From assembly GCA_947494925.1 (NCBI GenBank), contig CANLWS010000005.1, positions 248,001 through 312,000 of the forward strand: a stretch of DNA of 64,000 nucleotides. The letters are read 5' to 3'. The first letter of the stretch is position 1. Each line of letters opens with the position of its first letter. The DNA is from an uncultured Alteromonadaceae bacterium. GTDB lineage: Bacteria; Pseudomonadota; Gammaproteobacteria; Enterobacterales; Alteromonadaceae. Both the position numbers and the translations under genes were made by a program. The notes under the pieces were generated by a model. That model was given only the letters and a program-made list of their open reading frames with translations. It was not told the origin of the DNA and searched no databases. Shown here piece by piece: positions 44,670 through 54,385 of the stretch.

Positions 44670-45509
44670 CTAGTCTCTGGGTTCCTGAACACGTATTCTT
44701 CTCAGGGCCTCTGCTGATGCGTAGGTATTGACGAAGAGTATTTCCCCTGTTACCTCGTTAAGCGTAATGCCATTTGGGAAATCTCCTGGCTCAACAATAT
44801 CCCGCTCTTTCACTCTGCCATTGCTCGGACGAATGATGTAGATCAGCTTGTTGGCCAATCCGGTAGCGAATAATTTTCCCTGAGCATATGCCATGTGGCC
44901 GATAGTAAAACCTACTGGCGAGCCTATTCTGGTAACGATTTGTTGTTGTCCATCTGGTGTGATCTTAATCACTGACCCTTCATTAAAATTGGCAGTGTAG
45001 ATATTTCCTTCGGGATCGATGGCCATCGCCACGGGTGCGATCAGAAAGCCCCCCTGGGAAAACACACTCACTTCCCCTTCCGGCGTAATTTTCAAGATAG
45101 TGTCTCCGTCCGCTGCGTCTGAACCATAGTGTGCGACGTAAAGGTTATCTTCCTGATCAGACACAATGCCAGCAGGCCGTTGCAACACATCTGCAAAGTC
45201 GAGAACCTCGCCTTCTGGTGTGATTTTGCTCACTTTGTCACTGTTGTAGTTAGTCACAAAAATGTTGCCAGACGAATCTTCAGCGATATCAATTGGCCCA
45301 TTTAGTCCGGTCGCATAGTCAGTGGTGGTGCCATCAGATTCAATTTTATATACCTTGGAACCATCAAATCCGTCGGCAGCAAACACCACGCCTGATTGGC
45401 CTGCATGCAAACCATCAAACGATAAGTAGGAAATTGGTAGTTTTCGTTTTGCCAGCGCGGAACCACTCAGCAAAGCAAATACTAATGTGCAAAAAAGTAA
45501 TTTTTTCAT
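44670..45509 (-). CDS. Exported NHL/SMP-30-like beta-propeller protein
   Basis: A 279-residue protein with a signal peptide (residues 1-20) and about six propeller repeats of the form I..D..GNI.V.N, for example INGPIDIAEDSSGNIFVTNYNSD-like and PVAMAIDPEGNIYTANFNEG segments. The fold matches NHL-repeat and virginiamycin B lyase-like proteins. Whether it binds or cleaves a lactone is unknown. It ends at the bidirectional terminator. Confidence 0.82.
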   Translation of the reverse strand: MKKLLFCTLVFALLSGSALAKRKLPISYLSFDGLHAGQSGVVFAADGFDGSKVYKIESDGTTTDYATGLNGPIDIAEDSSGNIFVTNYNSDKVSKITPEGEVLDFADVLQRPAGIVSDQEDNLYVAHYGSDAADGDTILKITPEGEVSVFSQGGFLIAPVAMAIDPEGNIYTANFNEGSVIKITPDGQQQIVTRIGSPVGFTIGHMAYAQGKLFATGLANKLIYIIRPSNGRVKERDIVEPGDFPNGITLNEVTGEILFVNTYASAEALRRIRVQEPRD

Positions 45510-45693
45510 ATTTCAGAATCCTGATTAGGCTTGGTCGATTTCTCGTCCAAACGGGTTAGTACAGGCCTTAGGTGTAAGTGTGTGAGTATGAGATAACAAT
45601 GGAACAGGGCGCAATTGACTCTCAAATGTGGTCAAATCACGGATCCGTGGTGACCAAAGCATTTCTTTATTTACCACAGAATTATTATTATGA

Positions 45694-46827
45694 GTGGGTG
45701 AAAAAACAGAAAACCATTCACTTCAACAAAAGAGCTTTATTACGTTGAAATTGTTAAGAACCCTACTACTGACATTGATCGTTTGGGAATGCATCGGTCT
45801 GGTTCATTTGATGGCAGGTTATTTTGATACACTGAAGTTCCGCCCTGACCATCAACTGGCTGTTACCGACTTTGCTTACTATGCCTTAGCGTATGGTTCA
45901 TGGGCTTTGATTACCCTTGTATTGTTTACCATATTGAAATGGCTGGCCCAGAGCAAAGGGATACTCAATCACATCCTGGTGTTTGCGCTAGGGATGGGAT
46001 TCTGGTTACCAATCTACTTTGTTTTTGATGCACTTATCAGTGCCTGGTTATTTGCACGCCCATTCCCAGGAGTAAAGGATGTTTTGTCCAATACTCCTAA
46101 CGGATTATTTTTCTTATACGGCACTTTGTATGCGTTAACCTTCGGAATAGGTACCAGCATTATTTATTATCGACGATCCCAACAAGCACAGATGGATGCG
46201 CTGGCACTGTTGGCTCAGAACAGTCAGGCAAAACTCACCATGGCCGGTCAACAGTTGCAACTTCTTCAGTCTCAGTTGGGCCCTCATTTTATGTTTAATT
46301 GTCTTGGTTCCATCAGCGCCCTGGCAAGGCAAGCAGACAAGGAATCGCTTATTAGCGCGGTGTCCAAAGTCGGCAATCTATTGCGTTTTACTATCGACTC
46401 TGCGAGCCAGAAATATGTTCTTTTATCCGAAGAACTCTTGTTTATACAAGACTATGTTGACCTACAAAAGTTACGTTTCGACCAACGATTTTCGTTTGTG
46501 CTTACGCATGAGCATCATCAGGACATTTTTATCCCACCTTTTTTGATCCACCCGCTTATCGAAAATGCCTTTGTCCATGCTGTGGCGCACACTAATCAAC
46601 AGGTTAAGATTGAATTGCATATTCAAGCGCAAAATGATGACTTACATGTTGTGGTTCGCAACGATTATGTTGAGTCTGACGCACACAACACAGGTTTAGG
46701 TTCGGCTTTAAAGAATCTTAACGAGCGTTTGGGCATGATGTTCGATGCTAACTTCGATTTAACTTACTCTCGTGAAGGCGAGCAGTACGAAAGTAAGCTA
46801 ACAATTCCCCAGGTGCGTAATCTATGA
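45694..46827 (+). CDS. LytS-type sensor histidine kinase
   Basis: A 377-residue membrane kinase. Four membrane helices lie between about residues 20 and 165. The His-kinase domain begins near 185 with a phospho-acceptor block QSQLGPHFMFN (the usual form is NPHFLFN) and has the IHPLIENAFVHAV N-box and TGLGSALKNLNERL G-box. It pairs with the LytTR regulator, whose ATG overlaps its stop (ATGA). The start is a GTG with no strong ribosome site. Confidence 0.88.
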   Translation: MGEKTENHSLQQKSFITLKLLRTLLLTLIVWECIGLVHLMAGYFDTLKFRPDHQLAVTDFAYYALAYGSWALITLVLFTILKWLAQSKGILNHILVFALGMGFWLPIYFVFDALISAWLFARPFPGVKDVLSNTPNGLFFLYGTLYALTFGIGTSIIYYRRSQQAQMDALALLAQNSQAKLTMAGQQLQLLQSQLGPHFMFNCLGSISALARQADKESLISAVSKVGNLLRFTIDSASQKYVLLSEELLFIQDYVDLQKLRFDQRFSFVLTHEHHQDIFIPPFLIHPLIENAFVHAVAHTNQQVKIELHIQAQNDDLHVVVRNDYVESDAHNTGLGSALKNLNERLGMMFDANFDLTYSREGEQYESKLTIPQVRNL

Positions 46828-47603
46828 AGGTTATAGTAGTGGACGACGAGTCAATGGCGAGACTCAATATCCGTGATTCAATTCAGGATTTGACGAACTG
46901 GCATATAGTCGCCGAAATGGAAAATGCGGAAGAGCTGAATACAGTAATCCAGGCAACCTGTGCAGATTTGGTGTTTCTGGACATTCAAATGCCTGGAATT
47001 TCGGGATTGGAAGCAGCCAGGAGGATTCAACAACTCGCCAACCCGCCTTTGGTCGTTTTTGTCACAGCATACGACGAATTTGCTATTCAGGCTTTTGAGC
47101 TCTATGCCTTGGATTATCTGTTGAAACCCTTTGATAACAAACGTTTCGCGTCAACTGTTGAGCGCTGTATATCACTCATGACTGGGGAAGCAAAGAATCG
47201 TCAGCAACAGTACGCACGCCACCATCAATTTGTCGAAAAACTGCCGGTAGACAAACTTGTGATTCGTTCAACGGCATCAATTAGGGTCATAGATTTCAGT
47301 GACATTCACTGGATAGCCAGCAGCGGCAATTACATTGAAGTACATCATGCGCAGGGCACACACCTTCACCGGATCAGCCTGTCACACATTCTACGTCATC
47401 TCCCCGAGGAACACTTTTTCCGTGTTCACCGTCAATTTGTAGTGCGAATAGATCAAGCCAGAGAATTGAAATCCCTTTCCGAGAACAGAAATATTCTAGT
47501 ACTTGCCAATGGGGATAAAGTCAGCGTCAGCCAATCACACCGGGACGAGTTTTTACGGCGCTGGACAGAAACGACGTCCTGTCAGGAGCTACCACTCGCC
47601 TGA
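46824..47603 (+). CDS. LytTR-family response regulator
   Basis: A 259-residue response regulator. The receiver domain covers residues 1-120, with phosphorylation Asp53 in [10 protein letters not shown] and a conserved Lys in YLLKPF. The LytTR DNA-binding domain lies at about 150-250 ([27 protein letters not shown], then [13 protein letters not shown]). It is the partner of the LytS kinase by the four-base overlap. Its last 15 bp overlap the convergent VOC gene. Confidence 0.94.
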   Translation: MKVIVVDDESMARLNIRDSIQDLTNWHIVAEMENAEELNTVIQATCADLVFLDIQMPGISGLEAARRIQQLANPPLVVFVTAYDEFAIQAFELYALDYLLKPFDNKRFASTVERCISLMTGEAKNRQQQYARHHQFVEKLPVDKLVIRSTASIRVIDFSDIHWIASSGNYIEVHHAQGTHLHRISLSHILRHLPEEHFFRVHRQFVVRIDQARELKSLSENRNILVLANGDKVSVSQSHRDEFLRRWTETTSCQELPLA

Positions 47604-48029
47604 ATTAGGCATCGAAATCCAAGGCTCCTGCGGTGCCAAAGATTGGCCTTTTTGCAACAACTCAATTGATATTCCATCGGGAGATCGCACAAAAGCCATA
47701 TGCCCATCACGTGGGGGGCGGTTTATTACAACACCATTATCATGTAGCGACTGGCATAAGGCATAAATATCGTCCACCCTGAATGCAAGATGGCCAAAGT
47801 TGCGCCCACCTTGATAAGTTTCAGGATCCCAGTTGTAGGTCAGCTCAATCAGTGGTGCACTGTCTTGTTTGGAGCGTTCCAGGTCGTCTGGAGCGGAGAG
47901 AAAAACCAGTGAAAACCTGCCCTTTTCGCTATCTTTGCGACTCGTTTCCACCAGACCAAGCTTATTGCAGTAAAAATCCAGTGCCGCGTCAAGGTCACTG
48001 ACCCTGACCATGGTATGTAAATATTGCAC
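47589..48029 (-). CDS. VOC-family (glyoxalase I-like) metalloprotein
   Basis: A 146-residue vicinal-oxygen-chelate protein. It follows the glyoxalase I order: [24 protein letters not shown], a central ELTYNW strand, [16 protein letters not shown] and [13 protein letters not shown], with His/Glu metal ligands in the expected places. Lactoylglutathione lyase activity is possible, though several glyoxalase I side chains differ. The GTG start has AAGAGG eight bases upstream. Confidence 0.85.
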   Translation of the reverse strand: MQYLHTMVRVSDLDAALDFYCNKLGLVETSRKDSEKGRFSLVFLSAPDDLERSKQDSAPLIELTYNWDPETYQGGRNFGHLAFRVDDIYALCQSLHDNGVVINRPPRDGHMAFVRSPDGISIELLQKGQSLAPQEPWISMPNSGEW

Positions 48030-48375
48030 GAATAAAACCTCTTGAACTGTTTAATGCCGACGTGAGCGAACCAGTCTAGTCCATACTTACTCTGAATAGA
48101 ATATGCTATGCCTGCCAAACCAACAGTTAAAGTAAAAAACAACCTACGCGGGAAGCTTTTTCACTTCTAAATAGTTGTTTCAATTCCTACGGCAAGGTGA
48201 TTTTTTATACCTAATAATCATACGAATATTAATTCTTTATCTATACTCTATTGTCGCGACGCCGCCAAAACGAACCAATCTAGTGAATGACAGGATTCAA
48301 TTTAAACGGAGTCTGATTGCCCATAACTGAGCAAGATGATCCTGTGCTTAATGCTGTCAGAAATCCGGAGGCTTT
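48030..48375. other. Non-coding region between divergent VOC and DUF1800 genes
   Basis: These 346 bases hold no convincing gene on either strand. The AT-rich part at about 48160-48250 is a likely promoter region for the DUF1800 gene, whose ribosome site CCGGAGG lies at the right end (48367-48373). No riboswitch or hairpin terminator was seen. Confidence 0.5.
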
Positions 48376-51300
48376 ATGCTAAATATTCTGCCAGGAGGCT
48401 TGGACGATCTAAGGCGATCAATGACATGTCTGAGTCTGTTGTTTTTCTCCTGCTTTGCAGTTGCAGACCCTGTTTCGCTGTCATTGCTTGATAATCAGAC
48501 AGACCAGCCAGTTCAGTTTCAATCCGTTACCGCTAAACTTATCCAGCCAGATGGCTCACTAACGTGGGCGCAACGCAAAACTACCGATGAGGCTGGCCTC
48601 GCCCAGTTTGATTTGCCGTTTGATAACAACCAGCAATATCTTTTTGAAGCACGTGTTTTTAATAGTTTCAACGCGCGCTTCGGACCGCTTTCCAGTGCCG
48701 ATAGCATTAGCTACCGGGTGGGCAAAACCCAGATTCAATTGCGCGATGGAACTCACCAGGACAAACCTGCATTTGCCAACCAGAGAGTGCAGTTAAAACA
48801 AATTCAGTCTGATGGTACTTTTAAAACGATAGCTAACGTGACGACCGATGACGAGGGTCTGCTCAAGCTGGACCTGAGTGATGATAGCTATATTTTGGCA
48901 GCTCGGAGCCTGCTATCCGGCAGGTATCACAGCTTACCTCAATTCACTGGAACACAAAGTCAACAATTTGAGGTCGGTGAGCTCCCTCTGACTATCAATC
49001 TAACCCATGCTGCCACAGGCCAACCTATTGCCAATCAACAGATTTTGGCTAAACGAATTACTGACTCCGGATTGAAGTGGTACGGTAAAAAAACCACTGA
49101 CGAAAATGGTCAGATAGTGTGGGAAATGGAGAACCTCAATCAAGGCCAGGCATTTCAATTTTCCACGCGGTATTTCGGTAATTTTGATTCTAAATCCCGG
49201 TCAGTAAATGCCTCGGGAAATTTTGACTGGGGAATAGGAAGCATACAGGTAGCGGTCAAAGACGGTAGCGCAGAAACGCCGACTCTTCTTAGCCAACATG
49301 ATGTCAAACTACAAAGAATTGACGGTGACAATGCCCGTACTATCTCCAGCCTGAAATCAGATAACGCGGGTATGCTCTATTTTGACTTGCCCGAGCTATC
49401 AGATGGCCAGGTATTCAGACTTGAATCTCGCAGCGCTGTCGATGGCCAGACACGTTACTATTACTCTGTGAACAAAGCAGGTTCACACGATTTTACTGTG
49501 GGTAGCAAACCCTTGAGCATCACAGTTAGACATGCCCAAACCAACAACATTTTAGCTGATGTTCAAGTGACTTTGCGGGAAGTATTAGCTGATAATAAAA
49601 CCAAATGGCTTAGTCGCAAAACCTCTGATAGCGAAGGGAAAATAGCCTTTGATTTACCCGGTCTGGGCACCATCCAAAAAGTGCAGCTTTCTGCAAAAGT
49701 ATTCCATAACTCAACGTCCTACAGTCAGATAATTCAGCAAGCTGGCGATTTTTCATTTGCCCTTGGAAGTGTTCAGGTGAAGTTGTTGGATGGTACAAAA
49801 GGTGGTTCTGATGTAGCGTTGCCTCCTCTTGCCAATCACAGCATGGATTTCTTACGTATTAAAGATGGCAAGTTACGTGTAGTTAAACGCATCACTAGTG
49901 ATGAAAATGGTCTTGTACTAGTCGATTTACCGGATCTGTCCGAAGCTACGCCCTATACTCTCAAATCTCGTAGTCCACTGGATAGTCGATCAACATACCA
50001 GCAAAGCCTTGATCAACAGGGCAGTGTAGATTTTGTTGTGGGCTCCATGCCATTAAATGTCAATCTTGCCCATGCGCGCACTAATCAGGCGCTGGCGGAT
50101 CAGCGCGTTACCCTGACGAAAAAAAATAGCGAAGGGCAGTTCAAATATGTAGGCAGTAAAACCACAGACGAAAGTGGTAATGCAGTGTTTGATGTGCAGG
50201 ATTTCGATGGAGAATCGCTGTTCCGGGTGGAAAGCAAAGTGTTTAGTAACTTTGTGGTACGCAGTGATCCCTTTTCTCAGGCGCAAAATATACAGCTGAG
50301 CTTCGGCAAACTGCAGGTAGAGGTAAAGGATGGCAATCAGGGTGATCAACCACCTCTTGTTGACTATTCAGTGGGGATAAAGACCTACAACCAAGCCACG
50401 GGTAAGAGCAAATGGTATGCCGGTGCCAAGACGGACAACACGGGCGTATTGCAGCTGGATTTGCCAGAGCCTCCTGCCGGGGAACAATACATTCTCTATG
50501 CCAAAAGCAAGACGGATAACAAGCACAAGTATAGCGATCCCATTGATACTCAGGGAGATGCAGAGTTCGTGGTGGGAAACCTGGCTACCACTGTGACTGT
50601 TAATGATCTGTTTTCTCAGGCAACCGTTGTCGACCTTCGGGTGACTGCAGAACGCAAGAATGACGTTGGCGAATGGAAGTGGGCTAACAGCGGGAAAACT
50701 GACGTTAATGGTCAGGTAGTGTTCGATCTGGACGGCATCGCTTCCGGCAGCGAGTACCGTTTCAGAGCCGCTAAATATCGCGGCACGGTATACAGTGATA
50801 CCGTCACCGCACCTGGCGATATTAATTTAAGTCTGGGAGCAGTACCTGTTGTCCTGACGAATAAAAGTACACTGGCGGCACTAAGCGGCATAAAAATTAC
50901 CGCTTACCGTTTTGAACCTGATGGTAATTTGCAATATGAAGTCAATGGCACGACAGACAGCAGTGGCCAGGTTGTATTTGACCTGAAACAACTCGGTGAG
51001 AGTCGCTACATCTTCAAAGCCCATCGTCCTTTTCCCGATATTAGACAAATCTTTAGTCGGGTTATTACTTCGCAAGGACCTTTAGATTTCAGCGTCAGCG
51101 AAGATGATGACACCAGTATTGATACTCAGGCGCCACAAATTGCCATAGTTGCTCCTTTAGGCGATGAAGTGGTCACACAAGGGTTTGTTCTGGCTGGTAA
51201 TGTCAGCGATGACAAACAATTGGCCTCTATTGAGATTGCAATTACAGATAACTCTGGCGTTGAAAACAGGTTCAGCCTTGAAGATGTATCAGAAGGGGAG

Positions 51301-53043
51301 TGGCAAGCATCGATACCAGGTGACTTGTTGAACGTGGATTCTATGGTCACTGCCACCGCAACAGCGTTTGATCGCATGGGAAATAGCAGTTCCACCTCAA
51401 AGAGCTTTAGAGTTGTTGAGGATACAACACCGCCAGAACTCATTATTTCATCCCATCAGAATAACGATATTGTTAACGTCACTGGCTTCACGCTTTCGGG
51501 AACTGTGACTGATGACATACAGGTCCAATCCCTATCAGCTAGCTTGGTGGATGGCGAGCTAGGCACAGTGTTTACTGAACGACCTGTCACAATAGATCCC
51601 GTTACGGGTCAATGGGCATTGTATGTGGGAATGGGACAGGTAGCGGAAAATAGTACTCTAGCCTTCAACTTTACCGCACAGGACGCCACCGGCAACCAAA
51701 GTTTGCTCAACTTAACCCTGACGGCAGAAGAAGTAGACTTATCTGTGAGGCATTTGTTGCAGCGCGCAACCTTTGGCCTAAAACCCGGACTGGAAGATCA
51801 GGTCACCCTGCTAGGTGTACAAGCATGGCTTGATCAACAGTTATCGCCTGAAAACATTGATGACAGTGCTGTTGAAGCCATGGTGAACCAGATAAATATC
51901 AATGATATTGGTGATCTTCGCCAGCGTGAGTTGCTCTACCTCATATACAGTGAACGTCAGTTGCAGCAGGTGATGGGATGGTTCTGGGAGAATCATTTCA
52001 GCACTAATTATCGCAGCCACGATAACATTGGATATGAAGCCGCAGAAAACCAGCAGTTCAGGCAACTTGCACTAGGTAATTTCAGAGATTTACTCGATGC
52101 CAGTGCTAAAAGCCCGGCAATGTTGCTGTATCTGAATAATGATCAAAGTGTGAAGGGCAGGCCAAACGAAAATTACCCCAGGGAAGTGATGGAGTTACAC
52201 AGTATGGGGGAAGACGGAGGTTACACGTCCGAAGACATTGCTGAGCTCGCGCGCATACTGACCGGATGGCAAGTGGGTAGCAACGGGCAGTTTGCCTTTA
52301 ATGCCGATGATCATGATACCGAAAGTAAAGTTTTCCTCGGTCAGGAAATATTGCCCGGAGGTGTTGAGGAAGGGGAACAGGCTTTGGATATTCTCAGCCA
52401 ACACCCTTCTACAGCGAGCTTCTTATGCAGCAAGCTGGTGCACTTCTGGGTGTCTGATCAACCTCAAGCTAGATTAAATACTGATTGTGCAAATGCTTTC
52501 AGCAATAGCAATGGTGACATTCCCACTGTTTTGCGCGCCATTTTTAACTCTACCGAGTTTAATGACGGCGATAATTTTGCCAGCAAGATAAAAACGCCAT
52601 TGGAACTGTACGTGAGTACCGTGCGTTCATTGTCCGCACAACCCGATATTGATCAAGGATTGGATATTATCGATAGCATGGGGATGGGTTTGTTCGACAA
52701 TCCCTCACCTGACGGTTATCCCGACTCCGGTCCCGACTGGATAAATGTGGATGCCATGATGCAACGCAGTCGATTTGCGGCCAGGCTGGCATTTAATGAT
52801 ATAGGAGCAGAAGTGGATTTGATCAATCACCTGCAAGAGCGAGACATTCGCACTTCAGATGCTGTGGTTGGCTATTTATTCAGTTTGCTCCTGAGTAGCA
52901 CGACAGGAGATCAAGAACGACTTCAGGCAATCGCTATCTTAGACGAGAACCAGGCATTCTCATTGGACGCTAATGACGCTGAACTAAAACTTCAGCGACT
53001 CTTAGCTACAGTGTTGAGTTATCCCGGCTTCCAGTACCAATAA
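48376..53043 (+). CDS. Giant exported DUF1800 protein with ten N-terminal beta-modules
   Basis: A 1555-residue protein. After a signal peptide (cleavage near residue 30) come ten modules of 85-94 residues starting at about 32, 117, 202, 288, 378, 464, 558, 644, 735 and 821. Two alternating forms are seen (a VKDG-type and a THAxTNQxLADQ-type strand start), each with a KTTDExGxAxFDL turn, like carboxypeptidase-regulatory or SdrD-B folds. Two Ig-like domains follow (about 915-1013 and 1014-1120, each opening with a D-T-x-x-P). DUF1800 runs from about 1122 to the end (VRHLLQRATFG, FWENHF, GREP-like NYPREVMELHSMG). Common DUF1800 proteins are 450-600 residues. The DUF1501 gene follows after 12 bp. 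Confidence 0.9.
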   Translation: MLNILPGGLDDLRRSMTCLSLLFFSCFAVADPVSLSLLDNQTDQPVQFQSVTAKLIQPDGSLTWAQRKTTDEAGLAQFDLPFDNNQQYLFEARVFNSFNARFGPLSSADSISYRVGKTQIQLRDGTHQDKPAFANQRVQLKQIQSDGTFKTIANVTTDDEGLLKLDLSDDSYILAARSLLSGRYHSLPQFTGTQSQQFEVGELPLTINLTHAATGQPIANQQILAKRITDSGLKWYGKKTTDENGQIVWEMENLNQGQAFQFSTRYFGNFDSKSRSVNASGNFDWGIGSIQVAVKDGSAETPTLLSQHDVKLQRIDGDNARTISSLKSDNAGMLYFDLPELSDGQVFRLESRSAVDGQTRYYYSVNKAGSHDFTVGSKPLSITVRHAQTNNILADVQVTLREVLADNKTKWLSRKTSDSEGKIAFDLPGLGTIQKVQLSAKVFHNSTSYSQIIQQAGDFSFALGSVQVKLLDGTKGGSDVALPPLANHSMDFLRIKDGKLRVVKRITSDENGLVLVDLPDLSEATPYTLKSRSPLDSRSTYQQSLDQQGSVDFVVGSMPLNVNLAHARTNQALADQRVTLTKKNSEGQFKYVGSKTTDESGNAVFDVQDFDGESLFRVESKVFSNFVVRSDPFSQAQNIQLSFGKLQVEVKDGNQGDQPPLVDYSVGIKTYNQATGKSKWYAGAKTDNTGVLQLDLPEPPAGEQYILYAKSKTDNKHKYSDPIDTQGDAEFVVGNLATTVTVNDLFSQATVVDLRVTAERKNDVGEWKWANSGKTDVNGQVVFDLDGIASGSEYRFRAAKYRGTVYSDTVTAPGDINLSLGAVPVVLTNKSTLAALSGIKITAYRFEPDGNLQYEVNGTTDSSGQVVFDLKQLGESRYIFKAHRPFPDIRQIFSRVITSQGPLDFSVSEDDDTSIDTQAPQIAIVAPLGDEVVTQGFVLAGNVSDDKQLASIEIAITDNSGVENRFSLEDVSEGEWQASIPGDLLNVDSMVTATATAFDRMGNSSSTSKSFRVVEDTTPPELIISSHQNNDIVNVTGFTLSGTVTDDIQVQSLSASLVDGELGTVFTERPVTIDPVTGQWALYVGMGQVAENSTLAFNFTAQDATGNQSLLNLTLTAEEVDLSVRHLLQRATFGLKPGLEDQVTLLGVQAWLDQQLSPENIDDSAVEAMVNQININDIGDLRQRELLYLIYSERQLQQVMGWFWENHFSTNYRSHDNIGYEAAENQQFRQLALGNFRDLLDASAKSPAMLLYLNNDQSVKGRPNENYPREVMELHSMGEDGGYTSEDIAELARILTGWQVGSNGQFAFNADDHDTESKVFLGQEILPGGVEEGEQALDILSQHPSTASFLCSKLVHFWVSDQPQARLNTDCANAFSNSNGDIPTVLRAIFNSTEFNDGDNFASKIKTPLELYVSTVRSLSAQPDIDQGLDIIDSMGMGLFDNPSPDGYPDSGPDWINVDAMMQRSRFAARLAFNDIGAEVDLINHLQERDIRTSDAVVGYLFSLLLSSTTGDQERLQAIAILDENQAFSLDANDAELKLQRLLATVLSYPGFQYQ
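48469..51090 (+). repeat. Ten tandem protein-coding beta-module repeats
   Basis: The encoded modules are about 260-280 bp each, lie head to tail, and have diverged in DNA while keeping the strand pattern and a shared closing phrase (FxVGSxPLxxxxxH or FxxGxxQVxxxDG). Odd and even modules resemble each other more than their neighbours, so the array probably grew by duplicating a two-module unit. Confidence 0.7.
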
Positions 53044-53055
53044 AAGGAGAATGTC

Positions 53056-54297
53056 ATGAAACGTCGTCAATTTATTCAAAATATCCTGCTATCTGGTGCC
53101 GCTCTCGGGTATTGGAGCTCAGGTATTCCATTTCGGTTTTCTCCTTCAAAGGCTGAGGCTGCGGAAGGAAAAACGGTCGTTAAAGTATTTCAACGTGGCG
53201 GTTGTGACGGTTTAAACATGGTGGTTCCCTACGGGGAAGACCGTTATTATCAACTTCGCCCCACTATTGCGATAGCAAGAGCTGACTCTGGGCAAAATGG
53301 AGCCGCTTTGGATCTGAATGGGTTCTTTGGTTTTCACCCCAGTATGTCGGGTCTACATAATTTGTATCAGCAGGGCCATCTGGCCATTATGCCGGCAACC
53401 CATTACCCGAATGGATCGCGCTCTCATTTTACTTCTCAGCATTATATTGAGAGCGGGCGGCAAGAGGAGAACACCTCTGGCTGGATGAACCGCCATATGC
53501 AGAGCCATGCTCAAGGTGCAACAATGCGCGCAGTCAGCATCGGCAATGACCTGGTTCAATCGCTGCGGGGAGACTTACCGGTAACCACATTAAACAGCTT
53601 CAATAATGTGGGACTTAGTGTACGTGATGAAGAGGAAGCAGCACTTCTGGCCAGACTACAACAGATCTATCAGCACCCTGCTTCCGAACTCGCCAACCAC
53701 CAACTTGTGCATCAGTTTGGCACACAAATGTTGACTGATATCGGCACCTTAGCAGCCATAAGGGATACACCCTATCAACCCGAAAATGGCGCGCTATACC
53801 CAAATTCTGGCCTGGCAAGGCAACTGCAGTTAGTCGCACGTATTATCAAAGCAGACGTAGGGCTTGAACTGGCAAACGTCAATATAGGAGGTTGGGACAA
53901 TCACTCTGATCAGGGCGGAGCAACAGGCAAGCAGGCCAATCGTTTGGATGAGCTTTCAAGTAGTCTCAGTGCCTTTTATCAGGACATGGGCACTCGTATG
54001 TCAGACGTTGCATTGCTGGTAGGTACCGAGTTTGGGCGCACCTCTGAAGAAAACGGTAGTTTTGGCACTGATCACGGCTTTGCATCTGCCTGGATGCTAC
54101 TGAGCGATGCAGTGAACGGTGGCATTTATGGTCAGTGGCCAGGACTCGAAGAAGCGCAACTGGAGCGGGGACGTTTTCTGGCCATGAGCACGGATTATCG
54201 GGACATATATGCTGATATTCTCTCCGGATTCCTGGGTAACAGTAATACTTCAACTGTTTTACCAGGTCACACTCATAACCCCATCGGACTGTTCTGA
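53056..54297 (+). CDS. DUF1501-family exported protein with Tat-like signal
   Basis: A 413-residue protein that begins MKRRQFIQNILLSGAALGYW, a twin-arginine type signal. The body has the DUF1501 pattern (VVKVFQRGGCDGLNMVVPYGED, HYPNGSRSHFTSQHYIESG, then LVGTEFGRTSEENGSFGTDHGFA near the end), which is related to the alkaline-phosphatase/sulfatase superfamily. DUF1501 and DUF1800 genes are often neighbours; the function of the pair is unknown. AAGGAG precedes the ATG. An inverted repeat follows it. Confidence 0.92.
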   Translation: MKRRQFIQNILLSGAALGYWSSGIPFRFSPSKAEAAEGKTVVKVFQRGGCDGLNMVVPYGEDRYYQLRPTIAIARADSGQNGAALDLNGFFGFHPSMSGLHNLYQQGHLAIMPATHYPNGSRSHFTSQHYIESGRQEENTSGWMNRHMQSHAQGATMRAVSIGNDLVQSLRGDLPVTTLNSFNNVGLSVRDEEEAALLARLQQIYQHPASELANHQLVHQFGTQMLTDIGTLAAIRDTPYQPENGALYPNSGLARQLQLVARIIKADVGLELANVNIGGWDNHSDQGGATGKQANRLDELSSSLSAFYQDMGTRMSDVALLVGTEFGRTSEENGSFGTDHGFASAWMLLSDAVNGGIYGQWPGLEEAQLERGRFLAMSTDYRDIYADILSGFLGNSNTSTVLPGHTHNPIGLF

Positions 54298-54306
54298 CAG
54301 TTTGGA

Positions 54307-54337
54307 TCGCGCTCGGCTTATTAGTGGCCGGGCGCGA
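54307..54337 (+). terminator. GC-rich hairpin after the DUF1501 gene
   Basis: TCGCGCTCGGC (54307-54317) pairs with GCCGGGCGCGA (54327-54337), 11 bp with one wobble and a nine-base loop. No T-run follows, so it may act as a partial or Rho-assisted terminator or protect the mRNA end. Confidence 0.5.
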
Positions 54338-54385
54338 CTCTTGCAATTCTGCTAAGCTGATATTTTAGTTTCTGCAATGAACTCT

